Shown here piece after piece: positions 1 to 13,100 of a stretch of 64,000 nt of DNA (positions are counted from its first letter, which is position 1; every line of letters begins with the position of its first letter). The notes beneath the pieces were generated by a model. That model made no database searches, was not told the DNA's origin, and saw only the letters and a program-made list of their open reading frames with translations. The stretch spans positions 1 through 64,000 of the forward strand of contig JAYJMM010000051.1 in assembly GCA_037349105.1 (NCBI GenBank). The letters are read 5' to 3'. The DNA comes from Limnomonas spitsbergensis. Lineage: Eukaryota > Chlorophyta > Chlorophyceae > Chlamydomonadales. Made by a program: the position numbers and the translations under genes.

Positions 1-3000
1 CTCTTATCCCCAGGCATCATGCTGTTCCGCAAGAGCTCCATAGCATTATCCCCCCCCTTCCCATCCCTGTTCCTTCCTCCTTCTCTTATCCCCAGGCATC
101 ATGCTGTTCCGCAAGAGCTCCATAGCATTATCCCCCCCCCTTCCCGATCCCTGTGTCCTTCCTCTTCTCTTATCCCCAGGCATCATGCTGTTCCGCAAGA
201 GCTCCATAGCATTATCCCCCCCCTTCCCGACCCTGTTCCTTCCTCTTCTCTTATCCCCAGGCATCATGCTGTTCCGCAAGAGCTCCATAGCATTATCCCC
301 CCCTTCCCGACCCTGTTCCTTCCTCTTCTCTTATCCCCAGGCATCATGCTGTTCCGCAAGAGCTCCATAGCATTATCCCCCCCCTTCCCGACCCTGTTTT
401 CCTTCCTCTTCCTCTTATCCCCAGGCATCATGCTGTTCCGCAAGAGCTCCATAGCATTATCCCCCCCTTCCCGACCCTGTTCCTTCCTCTTCTCTATCCC
501 CAGGCATCATGCTGTTCCGCAAGAGCTCCATAGCATTATCCCCCCCATCCCGACCCCTGTTCCTTCCCTCCTCTTATCCCCAGGCATCATGCTGTTCCGC
601 AAGAGCTCCATAGCATTATCCCCCCCTTCCGACCCTGTTCCTTCCTCTCTCTTATCCCCAGGCATCATGCTGTTCCGCAAGAGCTCCATAGCATTATCCC
701 CCCCCTTCCCGACCCTGTTCCTTCCTCTTCTCTTATCCCCAGGCATCATGCTGTTCCGCAAGAGCTCCATAGCATTATCCCCCCCCTTCCCGACCCTGTT
801 CCTTCCTCTTCTCTTATCCCCAGGCATCATGCTGTTCCGCAAGAGCTCCATAGCATTATCCCCCCCCTTCCCGACCCTGTTCCTTCCTCTTCTCTTATCC
901 CCAGGCATCATGCTGTTCCGCAAGAGCTCCATAGCATTATCCCCCCCCTTCCCGACCCTGTTCCTTCCTCCTTCTCTTATCCCCAGGCATCATGCTGTTC
1001 CGCAAGAGCTCCATAGCATTATCCCCCCCTTCCCGACCTGTTCCTTCCTCTTCTCTTATCCCCAGGCATCATGCTGTTCCGCAAGAGCTCCATAGCATTA
1101 TCCCCCCCCTTCCCGACCCTGTTCCTTCCTCCTCTTATCTCCAGGCATCATGCTGTTCCGCAAGAGCTCCATAGCATTATCCCCCCCCTTCCCGACCCTG
1201 TTCCTTCCTCTTCTCTTATCCCCAGGCATCATGCTGTTTCCGCAAGAGCTCCATAGCATTATCCCCCCCTTTTCCCGACCCCGTTCCTTCCTCTCTCTTA
1301 TCCCCAGGCATCATGCTGTTCCGCAAGAGCTCCATAGCATTATCCCCCCCCTTCCCGACCCTGTTCCTTCCTCTTCTCTTATCCCCAGGCATCATGCTGT
1401 TCCGCAAGAGCTCCATAGCATTATCCCCCCCCTTCCCGATCCTGTTCCTTCCTCTTCTCTTATCTCCAGGCATCATGCTGTTCCGCAAGAGCTCCATAGC
1501 ATTATCCCCCCCTTCCCGACCCTGTTCCTTCCTCTTCTCTTATCCCCAGGCATCATGCTGTTCCGCAAGAGCTCCATAGCATTATCCCCCCCCTTCCCGA
1601 CCCTGTTCCTTCCTCTTCTCTTATCCCCAGGCATCATGCTGTTCCGCAAGAGCTCCATAGCATTATCCCCCCCTTCCCGACCCTGTTCCTTCCTCTTCTC
1701 TTATCCCCAGGCATCATGCTGTTCCGCAAGAGCTCCATAGCATTACCCCCCCCCTTCCCGACCCTGTTCCTTCCTCTTCTCTTATCCCCAGGCATCATGC
1801 TGTTCCGCAAGAGCTCCATTAGCATTACCCCCCCCTTCCCGACCCTGTTCCTTCCTCTTCTCTTGTCTCCAGGCATCATGCTGTTCCGCAAGAGCTCCAT
1901 AGCATTATCCCCCCCCTTCCCGACCCTGTTCCTTCCTCTTCTCTTATCCCCAGCATCATGCTGTTCCGCAAGAGCTCCATAGCATTATCCCCCCCCTTCC
2001 CGACCCTGTTCCTTCCTCTTCTCTTATCCCCAGGCATCATGCTGTTCCGCAAGAGCTCCATAGCATTATCCCCCCCTTCCCAATCATGTTCCTTCCTCTT
2101 CTCTTATCCCCAGCCATCATGCTGTTCCGCAAGAGCTCCATAGCATTATCCCCCCCCTTCCCGACCCTGTTCCTTCCTCTTCTCTTATCCCCAGGCATCA
2201 TGCTGTTCCGCAAGAGCTCCATAGCATTATCCCCCCCCTTCCCGATCCTGTTCCTTCCTCTTCTCTTATCCCCAGGCATCATGCTGTTCCGCAAGAGCTC
2301 CATAGCATTATCCCCCCCTTCCCGACCCTGTTTCTCCTCTTCTCTTATCCCCAGGCATCATGCTGTTCCGCAAGAGCTCCATAGCATTATCCCCCCCCTT
2401 CCCGACCCCGTTCCTTCCTCTTCTCTTATCCCCAGGCATCATGCTGTTCCGCAAGAGCTCCATAGCTTATCCCCCCCCTTCCCGACCCTGTTCCTTCCTC
2501 TTCTCTTATCCCCAGGCATCATGCTGTTCCGCAAGAGCTCCATAGCATTATCCCCCCCCCTTCCCGACCCTGTTCCTTCCTCTTCTCTTATCCCCAGGCA
2601 TCATGCTGTTCCGCAAGAGCTCCATAGCATTATCCCCCCCCTTCCCGATCCTGTTCCTTCCTCTTCTCTTATCCCAGCCATCATGCTGTTCCGCAAGAGC
2701 TCCCATAGCATTATCCCCCCCCTTCCCGACCCTGTTCCTTCCTCTTCTCTTATCTCCAGGCATCATGCTGTTCCGCAAGAGCTCCATAGCATTATCCCCC
2801 CCCTTCCCGACCCTGTTCCTTCCTCTTCTCTTATCCCCAGGCATCATGCTGTTCCGCAAGAGCTCCATAGCATTATCCCCCCCCTTCCCGACCCTGTTCC
2901 TTCCTCTTCTCTTATCCCCAGGCATCATGCTGTTCCGCAAGAGCTCCATAGCATTATCCCCCCCCTTCCCGACCCTGTTCCTTCCTCTTCTCTTATCCCA

Positions 3001-3745
3001 GGCATCATGCTGTTCCGCAAGAGCTCCATAGCATTATCCCCCCCCTTCCCGACCCTGTTTCTCCTCTTCTCTTATCCCCAGGCATCATGCTGTTCCGCAA
3101 GAGCTCCATAGCATTATCCCCCCCCTTCCCGACCCTGTTCCTTCCTCTTCTCTTATCCCCAGCCATCATGCTGTTCCGCAAGAGCTCCATAGCATTATCC
3201 CCCCCTTCCCGATCCTGTTCCTTCCTCTTATCTTATCCCCAGGCATCATGCTGTTCCGCAAGAGCTCCATAGCATTATCCCCCCCCTTCCCGACCCTGTT
3301 CCTTCCTCTTCTCTTATCCCCAGGCATCATGCTGTTCCGCAAGAGCTCCATAGCATTATCCCCCCCCTTCCCGACCCTGTTCCTTCCTCTTCTCTTATCC
3401 CCAGGCATCATGCTGTTCCGTAAGAGCTCCATAGCATTATCCCCCCCCTTCCCGACCCTGTTCCTTCCTCTTCTCTTATCCCCAGGCATCATGCTGTTCC
3501 GTTAGAGCTCCATAGCATTATCCCCCCCCTTCCCGACCCTGTTCCTTCCTCTTCTCTTATCCCCAGCCATCATGCTGTTCCGCAAGAGCTCCATAGCATT
3601 ATCCCCCCCTTCCCGACCCTGTTCCTTCCTCCTCTTATCCCCAGGCATCATGCTGTTCCGCAAGAGCTCCCTAGCATTATCCCCCCCTTCCCGACCCTGT
3701 TCCTTCCTCTTCTCTTATCCCAGGCATCATGCTGTTCCGCAAGAA
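1..3745 (+). repeat. ~80 bp minisatellite made of a splice-acceptor/exon-start fragment, about 46 copies
   Basis: Head-to-tail array running off the left edge of the window. Each unit holds a pyrimidine-rich stretch, a CCCCAG acceptor-like site, then GCATCATGCTGTTCCGCAAG and AGCTCCATAG, followed by a C-rich spacer. The part after CCCCAG is nearly identical to the start of the real exon at 4117, which encodes IMLFRKNSMAF. Unit spacing is 79-83 bp, with differences mostly in the poly-C run and in occasional GGCATC to GCATC or GCCATC changes. No unit has a consensus GTRAGT donor. Both strands translate without stops for hundreds of codons only because of the unit composition; these are not genes. 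Known: tandem arrays arise by unequal exchange or slippage. Inferred: the seed was the intron/exon junction of the GT77 gene. Confidence 0.95.
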
Positions 3746-4116
3746 CTCACATGCGGCCCCCCTCTCCTCCCCTCCCCTCTCCCGTCTCTGCCCCTGATTA
3801 CTTCCCCACGGGCATCATGCTGTTACGCAATACTCTGCCCCTCCACTCTGTCCCCATCCTCAGGCATACTGTCCAGCAAGAATTCCATGGCTTCATACTG
3901 CCCCCCCCTCCTCCCTTTATCTCTGCCCTTGTCCCTGTCCCCCACACCACCACGTCCACCCTGCCCTGTTCCATATCCCCCCAGGCATCATGCTGTTCCG
4001 CAAGAACTCCATGATCTTGTACATACTTCCCCACACATATGTTATTCTGCAATAATTCCCATACCCCCCCCCCCCCCCCCCCCCCCCGCCTGCCCATCCT
4101 TCCATACTATCCCCAG
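3746..4116 (+). repeat. Decayed end of the junction array and poly-C tract before the first real exon
   Basis: Continuation of the array in degraded form. Recognisable but mutated copies of the exon start lie near 3811 (GGCATCATGCTGTTACGCAA), 3861 (AGGCATACTGTCCAGCAAGA), 3985 (CAGGCATCATGCTGTTCCGC) and 4036. A long run of C at about 4065-4087 precedes the genuine acceptor CCCCAG at 4111-4116. The gradient from near-perfect units on the left to divergent ones here suggests that the array homogenises internally and decays at its edge. Confidence 0.8.
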
Positions 4117-7100
4117 GCATCATGTTGTTCCGCAAGAACTCCATGGCCTTTGTCCAGGAGTGGATTGATATCATTGAGGCCGATGAGACCGTTTGGGACC
4201 AAAACGCATTCAACTCACTCTTCAGGAAGTGAGTGATCGGTTACTTGTTTCTGTAGAAAGAGCCTCTTGTAGAAAGAGCTTTCGAATGCATTCAACACGC
4301 TCTTCAGGAAGTGATTGCATGGAGAATCAGTAGCCGCCTGCTCCTGGGCCTAGCTGTGTATTGCATGATTTTGTTCCAAGGGCCTGGAACACATTCGACA
4401 CGCTGTTCAGGAAGTGGGTGGGCAGAGACTGGGCAGGGGCCAACGCGCATTTAAAACAAATTGTCATTTAGGATGAAAGGAAGAAAACCAAGCTGTACTG
4501 GGGCGTGAAGATGAGGGAATTAGGGCCGCCCGGGACCAAAGAAACGAACTTGTTCTCAAAGTGAGTAATCTGAGACTCAATTGCCGCCCGCTCATGAACC
4601 TTGCTGCGCATGAGGGTAATCCCACTGGAGCTACCTGAGTGACTGGTAAAACCTCTCGGCGCTTACGTACGCGCCGTAGCCAGTCATGAAGGAAATCGCA
4701 AAGTAAAAGAGGTACCGACGAGTGTCTGATCCACAGTTACTATGACTCGGGGGAGGGTGCGCGTATCCCGAGCGGGCAGGTTTACCTACGGGTCGCCTAT
4801 ACCTAGGGATCCGTCAAATTCACGAACGATTGGAAACGACACGTAGTTCTTACTTCTTACTTGCTGCGCACCACATGTATGTGTGCTATGGGCCGGGGCG
4901 ACATTCCAATGGCTCTTCAGGAAGGTATCGGATACTGGTGCCAGTACCATCCACGGCCAGCTGTCGGTGGGCCTAGCAGGAGGCTGATTGCAGTGGTGGG
5001 CGTGCGTAGGGGAAACATTGGCCTCTGGGTGTGGACCCTGAGACTAGTCCCCAGCTTAAAACATCGGCAAAGCTCAGGACGTGTTACTGAGGCAGAACTG
5101 GCACTACTGGCTGCTAGCCGGTGCCTTGGTGAACCATCGGTGCGGTCAAGGAGAAAGTCGACTGCGGTAATACGGTAACGGTGTGGATGTGGCTTTGGCC
5201 CAGGCTGTGCTGTTTCCTTAACTCTTGCGCCTCCCACGAGGCATGGCTTTCTTTCTTACCCCTTCTTCATCTTACACTTGCGCGACCCCCAACCCTGAGA
5301 TGGTGTGTTCCTGTTTGTTGCATCTCTCAGGAAGACCAAGGAGACCCCAGATGACCCTTTACAAGCAGATTTATGGCTTACCCTGAAACACTTAAACTAT
5401 AACCAAAATCCCGAGCTGATGCATTACTTTGTGACGCCTCTCAGGAAGACCAAGGAGATCCCAGGCGACCCCAACGGCTACTTTTATGGCTATGACGGCA
5501 CGCTCAAGATGGGCATCTTGCCTGTGGCTCTCTTTGCCAGGTGGGTTAATGCCCCTGGTTTGGTTTATGCTACCAAGCCAATGCATCCTACCAGTGGCAG
5601 TCTATACCAGACAGGGCAGGGGTGTGGGCCAGATGTGGTGAGTTGATAGTGAGGCCGCTATTTATTTATTCACGGCTATGACGGCACGCTCAAGATGGGC
5701 AGATTGCCCGGGGCTCTATTTGCCAGGTGGGTTGATGCTTCTGAGTCTATGCATCGTACCAGAAGTATTTGTTCGGATACGATGGCATGCTCAGGATGGG
5801 TGTCCTACCCGTGGCTCTCTTTGCCAGGTAAGACAGGGTCACTATTGAATGGGGTGGTGTGTGGGGTGGGGGAGGCAGGGGATGTAGCTGAGTCCTGGTG
5901 TGTACGTAGCTGAGAAGGAGCGGTGTGTGTGGGGGGTGGGGGAGGCAGGGGATGTAGCTGAGTCCTGGTGTGTGTGTAGCTGGGAAGTAGCGGTGTGGGG
6001 GAGGGGGCGGGGAGGCAGGGGATGTAGCTGAGTCCTGGTGTGTACGTAGCTGAGAAAGAGCAGTGTGTGTGGGGGGTGGGGGAGGCAGGGGATGTAGCTG
6101 AGTCCTGGTGTGTGTGTAGCTGAGAAGTAGCGGTGTGTGGGGGGGGGGGCGGGGAGGCAGGGGATGTAGCTGAGTCCTGGTGTGTACGTAGCTGAGAAGG
6201 AGCGGTGTGTGTGTGTGTGGGGGGGGGGAGGCAGGGGATATAGCTGAGTCCTGGTGTGTGTGTAGCTGAGAAGGAGCGGTGTGTGTGGGGGGTGGGGGAG
6301 GCAGGGGATGTAGCTGAGTCCTGGTGTGTACGTAGCTGAGAATGAGCGGTGTGTGGGGGGGGGGGTGGTGGAGGAGGCAGGGGATGTAGCTGAGTCCTGG
6401 TGTGTGTGTAGCTGAGAAGGAGCGGTGTGCGTGTGGGGGGGGGAGGCAGGGGATGTAGCTGAGTCCTGGTGTGTGTGTGTAGCTGAAAGGGGACGGGGGG
6501 GGGGCAAGGGTGGTATTTAGCCATTATCCCCCCCCACACAATTCCTCCCCCTTTGTACTGGCTAATGGACTGCACTTTACTTTCCCAGGTGATACATGAG
6601 ACGCTGTTGCTGCAGCCATCTGTTTAAAATGATGGAGTCGCTGGGACACCTAGCAAGATGAAAACAAGTTGCACTGGTCACACTTGCTCTCACACACAAA
6701 CCTCTTTGCTGTGCTCACACTTTAATCACTCAATATATGCACGATACCATGCATCTGCAGCTCCGTCTGCGCCATGTATGTCTCGTTCCAGTATATCAGA
6801 GGCCTGGCGAGGCAACTCCCCAATCTGCTGTGTTCATACTTCTGTGTCCACCACCCCCTCTTTACGGGGTCGAACTTTGTTCACACAACGCATGCATGAG
6901 ATGCTGAAGCTAAATCCCCAAGCCGTTCACGCTAAAGGTCCTATTCTCCGGGACCCCTGGTAAGTTGAAACCTAAACTGCACCAGTCACACTTGCTTACA
7001 CACACCCTCTCTTTGCAGTGGTCACACTTTCTTTATACAACGCATGCATGAGACGCTCAAGCTGCAGCCCTACGCCATTCATGCTACGGGCCAGTTCTCC

Positions 7101-10100
7101 GGGACACCAGGCAAGTTGAACCGCATGCTCCAGTGTTCACACTTTTCCACACTCTCACCCCTCTTTCCAGTGGTCACACTTTCTTCACGCAACGTATGCA
7201 TGAGACGCTTAAGCTGCAACCCTATGCTGTTCATGCAACGTTCCAATTCTCCGGGACACCCGGCAAGTTGAACCGCATGCGCGAGTTCATGCTCTACGAA
7301 GATGGGCCCGAGTACTTCGATCACTCCGTGGGCTTTGTCTCATTCGAGGTGGGTGGGTGAACCATATTGAGAACTGTTCTTGTTACTACTCCGTGGGCTT
7401 TGTCTCATCCGAGGTGGGTGGGTGAACCACATTGAGAACTGTTATTGTTACCACTCGGTTGGCTTTATTTCATTCGAGGTGGGTGGGTATCACGCAGGAG
7501 CTCGTAGTGAAAGGTCAGTGGATTCATTTGACACTCAGATGGCTTAGTCTTGTTCAAGTTGTGGGCGCGTCCTAGATGTCGTGTCAAGGTTTTCTTTTGT
7601 CATGCCGATGCTCCCCTTTCTGCACTGGCAATGGATGGAAATAAAACGAGCTTTGTTTCCCCTTAAAAGTCAAATGTAAACGAACTTTGTTTTCCTTAAG
7701 AGTTAAAATTAAAAGAACTTTGTTTCCCCTTAAAACTTAAATTAAAATAACTTTGTTTCCCCTTACAGTTAAAAGTAAAATAACATTGTCCCCCCTTTTG
7801 ATTTTCCTGCGTTGCATATGGATGCTGTGGAGGTCCTGTCAGGACAATTTGAAAACCCGGCTCTCTCCCCCCCCCCCCCCCTTTTCCAAAGCTGTGTTTC
7901 ATTTCCTTGTGTTGCAGATGGATGGTGTGGAAGAGCTGTTGGGACATTTTGAATACCCGACTGCTTTTCCATTTCCTTTGCTGTTGCCCACTGGGTTTCT
8001 TCGTTTCTGAAGCCGTTTTTATTTCCCCACTGTGCAGATGGATGGTGTGGAGGACCTGCTGGACAACGCGGGACCCAACACTGGGACCATGGTGCTGGCC
8101 AATGTACAGGTGCGTCTGAAAGCCAGGGGCAGAGGGAAGACGCAAGGATAAGTGACACATATTCAGGGCATATTTAGGATCTGCTGGGTAACGCGGGACG
8201 ATGGTGCTGGCAAATGTATATATTCGAAAATTGAAAGTAAAACCGATTCGATATAATGAAATATGGTTTATCACATGTTTTGATCTTTTAACGCTATATA
8301 TATAGAACAACGAAACGACAATTGTATCCATAAAACATTTACGGTGGTAGGTGCGTGAAAGAAAGGGGCAGAGGGAAGACGCAATGATGGGCGGCATTTA
8401 TGGTACTCAAACGCAGGACTCAACACCGGGACCATGGTGCTGGCCAATGTGCAGTGCCTCCTCAATCATGGTAGCACGATACGGCGCAATATGGCACAGG
8501 TTCAGCCAGTTTGCACAACCATGGTACCACCCTCCTCTCCGGGTGCAGGGTCACTTTGTGTTGGTCAACCATGGTCAACCATCAGATCTTACGGATTGTG
8601 CTGGCCCTGTCCTCGGTGTTTTCAATGTGTTGCAATGCCTCCTCAGCGTGCCACCCTCCTCTCTGGGCGCAGGGTCACTTTGCGTTGGTCGGCCATCACA
8701 TCCTGAGGATACGTTATGCGCTGGCCCTCTCCTCGGTGTTCGGGCGTACGCTGGTCAACCATCCACTGCCCCCTCAGCACACGACCCTCCTCTATTCGTA
8801 TGCAGGGTCACTTTGCATTGGTCAATCATCAGATTCTGAGGATACGTAATGCGCTGGCCATCTCCTCGGTTCTCGGCCGTGCGTTGGTGATGCCCCAGCT
8901 GTGGTGTGGGCAAGACAGGTGGTGGGCCCCGCATGCAGGTGGGTTTTGAGAGGGAGAGGGCTTCAGGGTGGTGGGCCCCGCAGGCAGGTAGGACCTGTTA
9001 GTGCTCTGGGGATTTAGGAGAAGGGGAGCAGGGGTGTGAACTTGGTTTGGGGTTTAGGGGAACCCAGTGCAGGAGCTGGGCTTAAGGTGTATGCCATTGG
9101 GAGTGGGGTATAGGGCAGGTGTTGGGGCGTGCGCTGTTTATGCCTCAACTGTGGTGAAGACAAGATAGGTGGTGGGCCCCGCATGCAGGTGGGACATAAT
9201 ATAGCGCTGGGGATTGAGGTTAATGAGAGCAGGGCGCGGTAGCCGGGGTTTAGGGTGAAGGGGAGCAAAGGGCAGGTGTTGGGCCGTGTGTTGGTGATGC
9301 CTCACTTGTGGGACGGACAGAATAGGTGGTGGGCCCCGCATGCAGGTGGGAAATATTATCTGGCTTATGGGGTGTAAGCTGTAAAGGAGTAGGGTGAAAG
9401 ACAGGTGCTGGGGTTAGGGGTTTACTTGAAAGGTGTAGGGTGTATGGTCGGCTTTGGGTTGTCTGCTGGTGATGCCTCCCCTATATAGGGTGAAGAGCAG
9501 GTTCTGGGGTTTGGGGTGTAGGGTGTGTGGTTGACATTGGGTTGTTTGCTGGCGATGCCTCCCCTATATAGGGTGAAGGGCAGGTTCTGGGGTTAGGGGT
9601 GTAGGGTGTGTGGTCGACATTGGGTTGTATGCTGGTGATGCCTCCCCTCGATACGGTAGCAGTGGGCGGGAGCTTGGGTAAAGAGTTCAGGGCAGCAGGG
9701 ATCAGGAGCTGGGTTTGGGTGACAGAGGGCAGCAGCTGGGGTCCAGGGTTCAGGTCAGCATTGGGCCTGGTAGCTGGGGTCTGGGGGTTGATTTGTAGAG
9801 TGTGGGGTGCGTGGTGGGTGTTGGAGCGTATGATAGTGATGCCCCCCTCTCAGATGCGATGTGGCCTGGACAGGTGGGGGCTGCCACATGCAAAAGAGAA
9901 ATAAATATACGCCTCGTGGGGGGCGTGAGGGTTGGGGTAACAACACAGCCTTGGCCGAAGCCACATCCACGTCGTTACCGTGAGAAAAATACGCATCGTA
10001 ATTGATTACGACGGCTTGGGGTTCTGATTTGTTTTCCCAACGGTTTTAGCAGGTCCAGTGGGGCAGTATTCAGTTCTTCGCCCTGCCTGCATGATGCTAT

Positions 10101-13100
10101 GAGGGTATTTAATAGCTTGCACATGCATTTTCTGTGCACCTATTTTCGCGTGGTAGGTGGACAAGCCCAATTGCTGCATGCTCTAAAGGGTTGGGCAGGT
10201 TAGAGCTAGGGGGCAGCAGAGGTTGGGCCTTGTCAGACCTGATTTTTTCAGCCGCAACTTATGCCTCAACGCTATTGACCCTGAACCCTTAATCCTGAAC
10301 CCTGAACTCTTATCTCGGAACCCTACATCTGAAAACCTGCAACTCTGATCTCGGAACCCTGATTTCTGAACACCAAAACCCTGAACCCCAAACCTGATAT
10401 CTGAACCCTGAACCCTAGGAGCTACACCCAGCAGGTAAACTGGCAGCAACGTATAGCTGTCGTTCAAGTACTGCACATATTTAGTTTTGACACGGAGGGG
10501 GGTCGGCCCCGGCGCCCGGTGTTGCAAGCCCTTGACCCTCAGTAATAAACCCTGGATCTGAAACTCTCACAACTCCGAACCCTGGACTCGCAAGGCACGA
10601 TTCCTGGCAGCAACTTCAAACTGCCGTTCAAGTGCCCCATGGACCACGTCTTTGACCTGGAGGGGGGCTGGTCCTCCAAGCTGAGTGAAGACTATGCTGG
10701 ACCTAATGTGCCATTCAAGTGAGCACTAAGGGCGGGGCGGCTGTGCAAACAGAGCTCTTCATCCTTCAATTCCTGTTGAAGGGCTTGTTGTCTAGGCAGT
10801 AGGGATGCCGTGCAAATAGAGCTCTTCAAATTTGGTGAAGGGCTAGTCGTTTAAGCCTACTCAGGAATCTCATTATAAATTCGGACCCAATGTGCCTTGT
10901 AAGTGAGCCGAGCAGGGTGCGGTGGCCTGGTTTATATTTCCTTTGTATCCTGAACATTGAGGAGGGGGGGCTGATCCTCCAAGCTGAACGAGGACTACGC
11001 GGGACCCAACGTGCCTTTCAAGTGAGCAGGGCGCGTTGGTTGGGTTTCTGACGCAAGAATAAAGAAAGGAGAGAAGATTGTGACGCGCTCCGCCGAAGCA
11101 GAGGCCCATAGCAGTTATATCCCGAAGTAGGATAGCCCGCTTACAACATATTCTACGGGGCACTTTTAACGTCAAGGGCCAAACGTGTTTATCACGCAGT
11201 TGCTATCTCGATTGTTCTTCATGTGTTTTGATGGGCTTGCTTCTCTTTGAACAGTCCTCTGCCTTACATAATACATATTACACTTTTAAAATAGTTTGCA
11301 GTATCACACTTGTTAACTTTTAAAACAGGAAACAAGTAAAATTGTGTTATACAATAATTGCAGTTTGCTGAGTCGTGTAATGCTGCACCCTAAACCATAT
11401 TGGTGACACGAATACATTAATACACCCGGCTTACTCTCACCCTAACCCTCCTGTCATACCCGTGAACTCAACCTAATTACTCTTCCCCTTCACCCTGTCA
11501 CACCCGTGACACAACACTTATTACACCTATCAGAACACTTGCCACACCCATGAACAGGGAGTCCTCTTTCTTTGAGAACCCGCGCATGACTGCGGCTGTC
11601 AATGACAGCCGTGTGTCGGTGGAGATCTGCCCCGCAGGGACTGACGGCTGCAGTGACGGAACGACAGCGGCACCTGTGGTTGTGAGTGGGGTGTGGTGGC
11701 CGCAGTTGATGGGGTGGTCAATGTCTCAGATGGTGGGGTGTGGGGGGTGGAACCAGCAGCAGCAGTTGATGTGTGGTGGTGGAGATCTGCCCAGTGGGGA
11801 CTGAGGGCTGCAGTGACAGTAGAACAGCTGCACCTGTGGTGGTGAGTAGGGTATGATGTGGCGGCAGCTGGTGGTGGGGCGGGGCAGCAGCCAGTGGGGT
11901 GCCGTGGTGGAGATCTGCCCAGTGGGGCTGAAGGCTGTCGTGACTGGACAACAGCGGCACATGTGGTGGTGAGTGTCCGAGATGAGGGTGTGGTGTGACA
12001 GCAGCTGGCGGGAACTGAGGCTTGTAGTGGGGGGACAAGTGCAGTGCTTGGTCTTACTTAGTCTTAAGCTGTCTGGGTCTGCCAAGAGGAATATACCGAT
12101 TTCTCCCTTTTGTTTTGTATTGAGCTCCCCTTAACTCTCTCCCCCCCTGCCCTCTGCCTTGGTGCTCAGCTGCCCTCCACTACTTCTCTCTCACCCCCCC
12201 CCCCCTCCCCTTTGCCGTCCCATCAGGCCGGTAAGATCCGCGTCCAGGAGGGCTTGCTGTCCGATCAGCTGAAGGTGGCGGTGCAGGAGGCAGCCAAGTA
12301 CAAGGTGCTGGACTTCACGACCATGAACAAAGTGTTCAACAACTTCACCAGGCCAGGTAGGGGTCGCTAAGGGCCGGGGCAGGCACGCTCCGAAACCATG
12401 CCCCAGAACGCTGTCCCACCAACACTCTGTTTGCCGTCCATTAACAAAGGGTCCAGCAACTTCGCCAACCCAGATGGTAATCGGTACACGGTAGGTGGAG
12501 GGGAAGGGGAAGAAGAAAGTTTCAGGGTGCGGTCCCGCGCCCCTAAACCCTGTCCGGCGGTCCTGAACACATCTTTCAGCAACTTAGAAATTCGACCCTG
12601 CTGCACAGCTTAAACTGAGATACTTTTTGCTCAAACTCGGTTTGAGTCTCGCATCCACACATGCAGCAGCGTGACTTCTTTACTTGTTAACATTTAGGGG
12701 CCCCAAATCAGAGTTGTTTTTAAGCACTTCATGTTTGGTTTGTGTGTACCAACATGAACCCTGCTCCTTATATACCCTAAACCCTCGTCAGGCCGTTGGA
12801 CCAAATGGTGTGCATCACGCATCAAGATCTATGGCAGCATCTGGTGCTGCATCCACGCATGATCCCTCAACCTTGAACCCACATCCCTACTCTAGGCAAC
12901 AGGGAGCAGTTTGTGCTACCATGGCCTGTAACATGGTACCATAAAATGGCATGATGTGGCTTTATACGGCACAGGTTAATGCGGATTGTGCTACCATAGC
13001 CCATCACCCTCCCCCCTCCCCTCTCATTCCCCCCTCCATCTTTCAGGCAACTGGACCAAGTTGGCTTCACGTTTTAAGGTCTATAGCAGCATCTGGTGTT

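Noticed and set aside
19..3505. Long open frames on both strands inside the left array (up to ~358 codons)
   Set aside because: They follow the ~80 bp repeat, occur on both strands, and consist of the same ~26 residues repeated; unit composition lacks stops by chance.
1..3745. CRISPR array
   Set aside because: Units are contiguous and nearly identical along their full length, with no unique spacers, in a eukaryotic context.
5805..6575. Minus-strand Pro/His/Thr-rich ORFs of 220-256 codons
   Set aside because: Complement of the G-rich minisatellite in a GT77 intron; repeated HTHQDSATSPAS is a by-product.
7017..7135. Near-complete copy of GT77 exon 3 as the real exon
   Set aside because: It departs from the family at the codons following the VHAT-equivalent and lacks the continuing MREFM block and donor present in the 7171-7348 copy.
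8667..8760. Upstream copy of exon 5 as the real exon
   Set aside because: Diverges after FGRTLV and lacks the LVMPQLWC block; the copy at 8806 is complete and phase-consistent.
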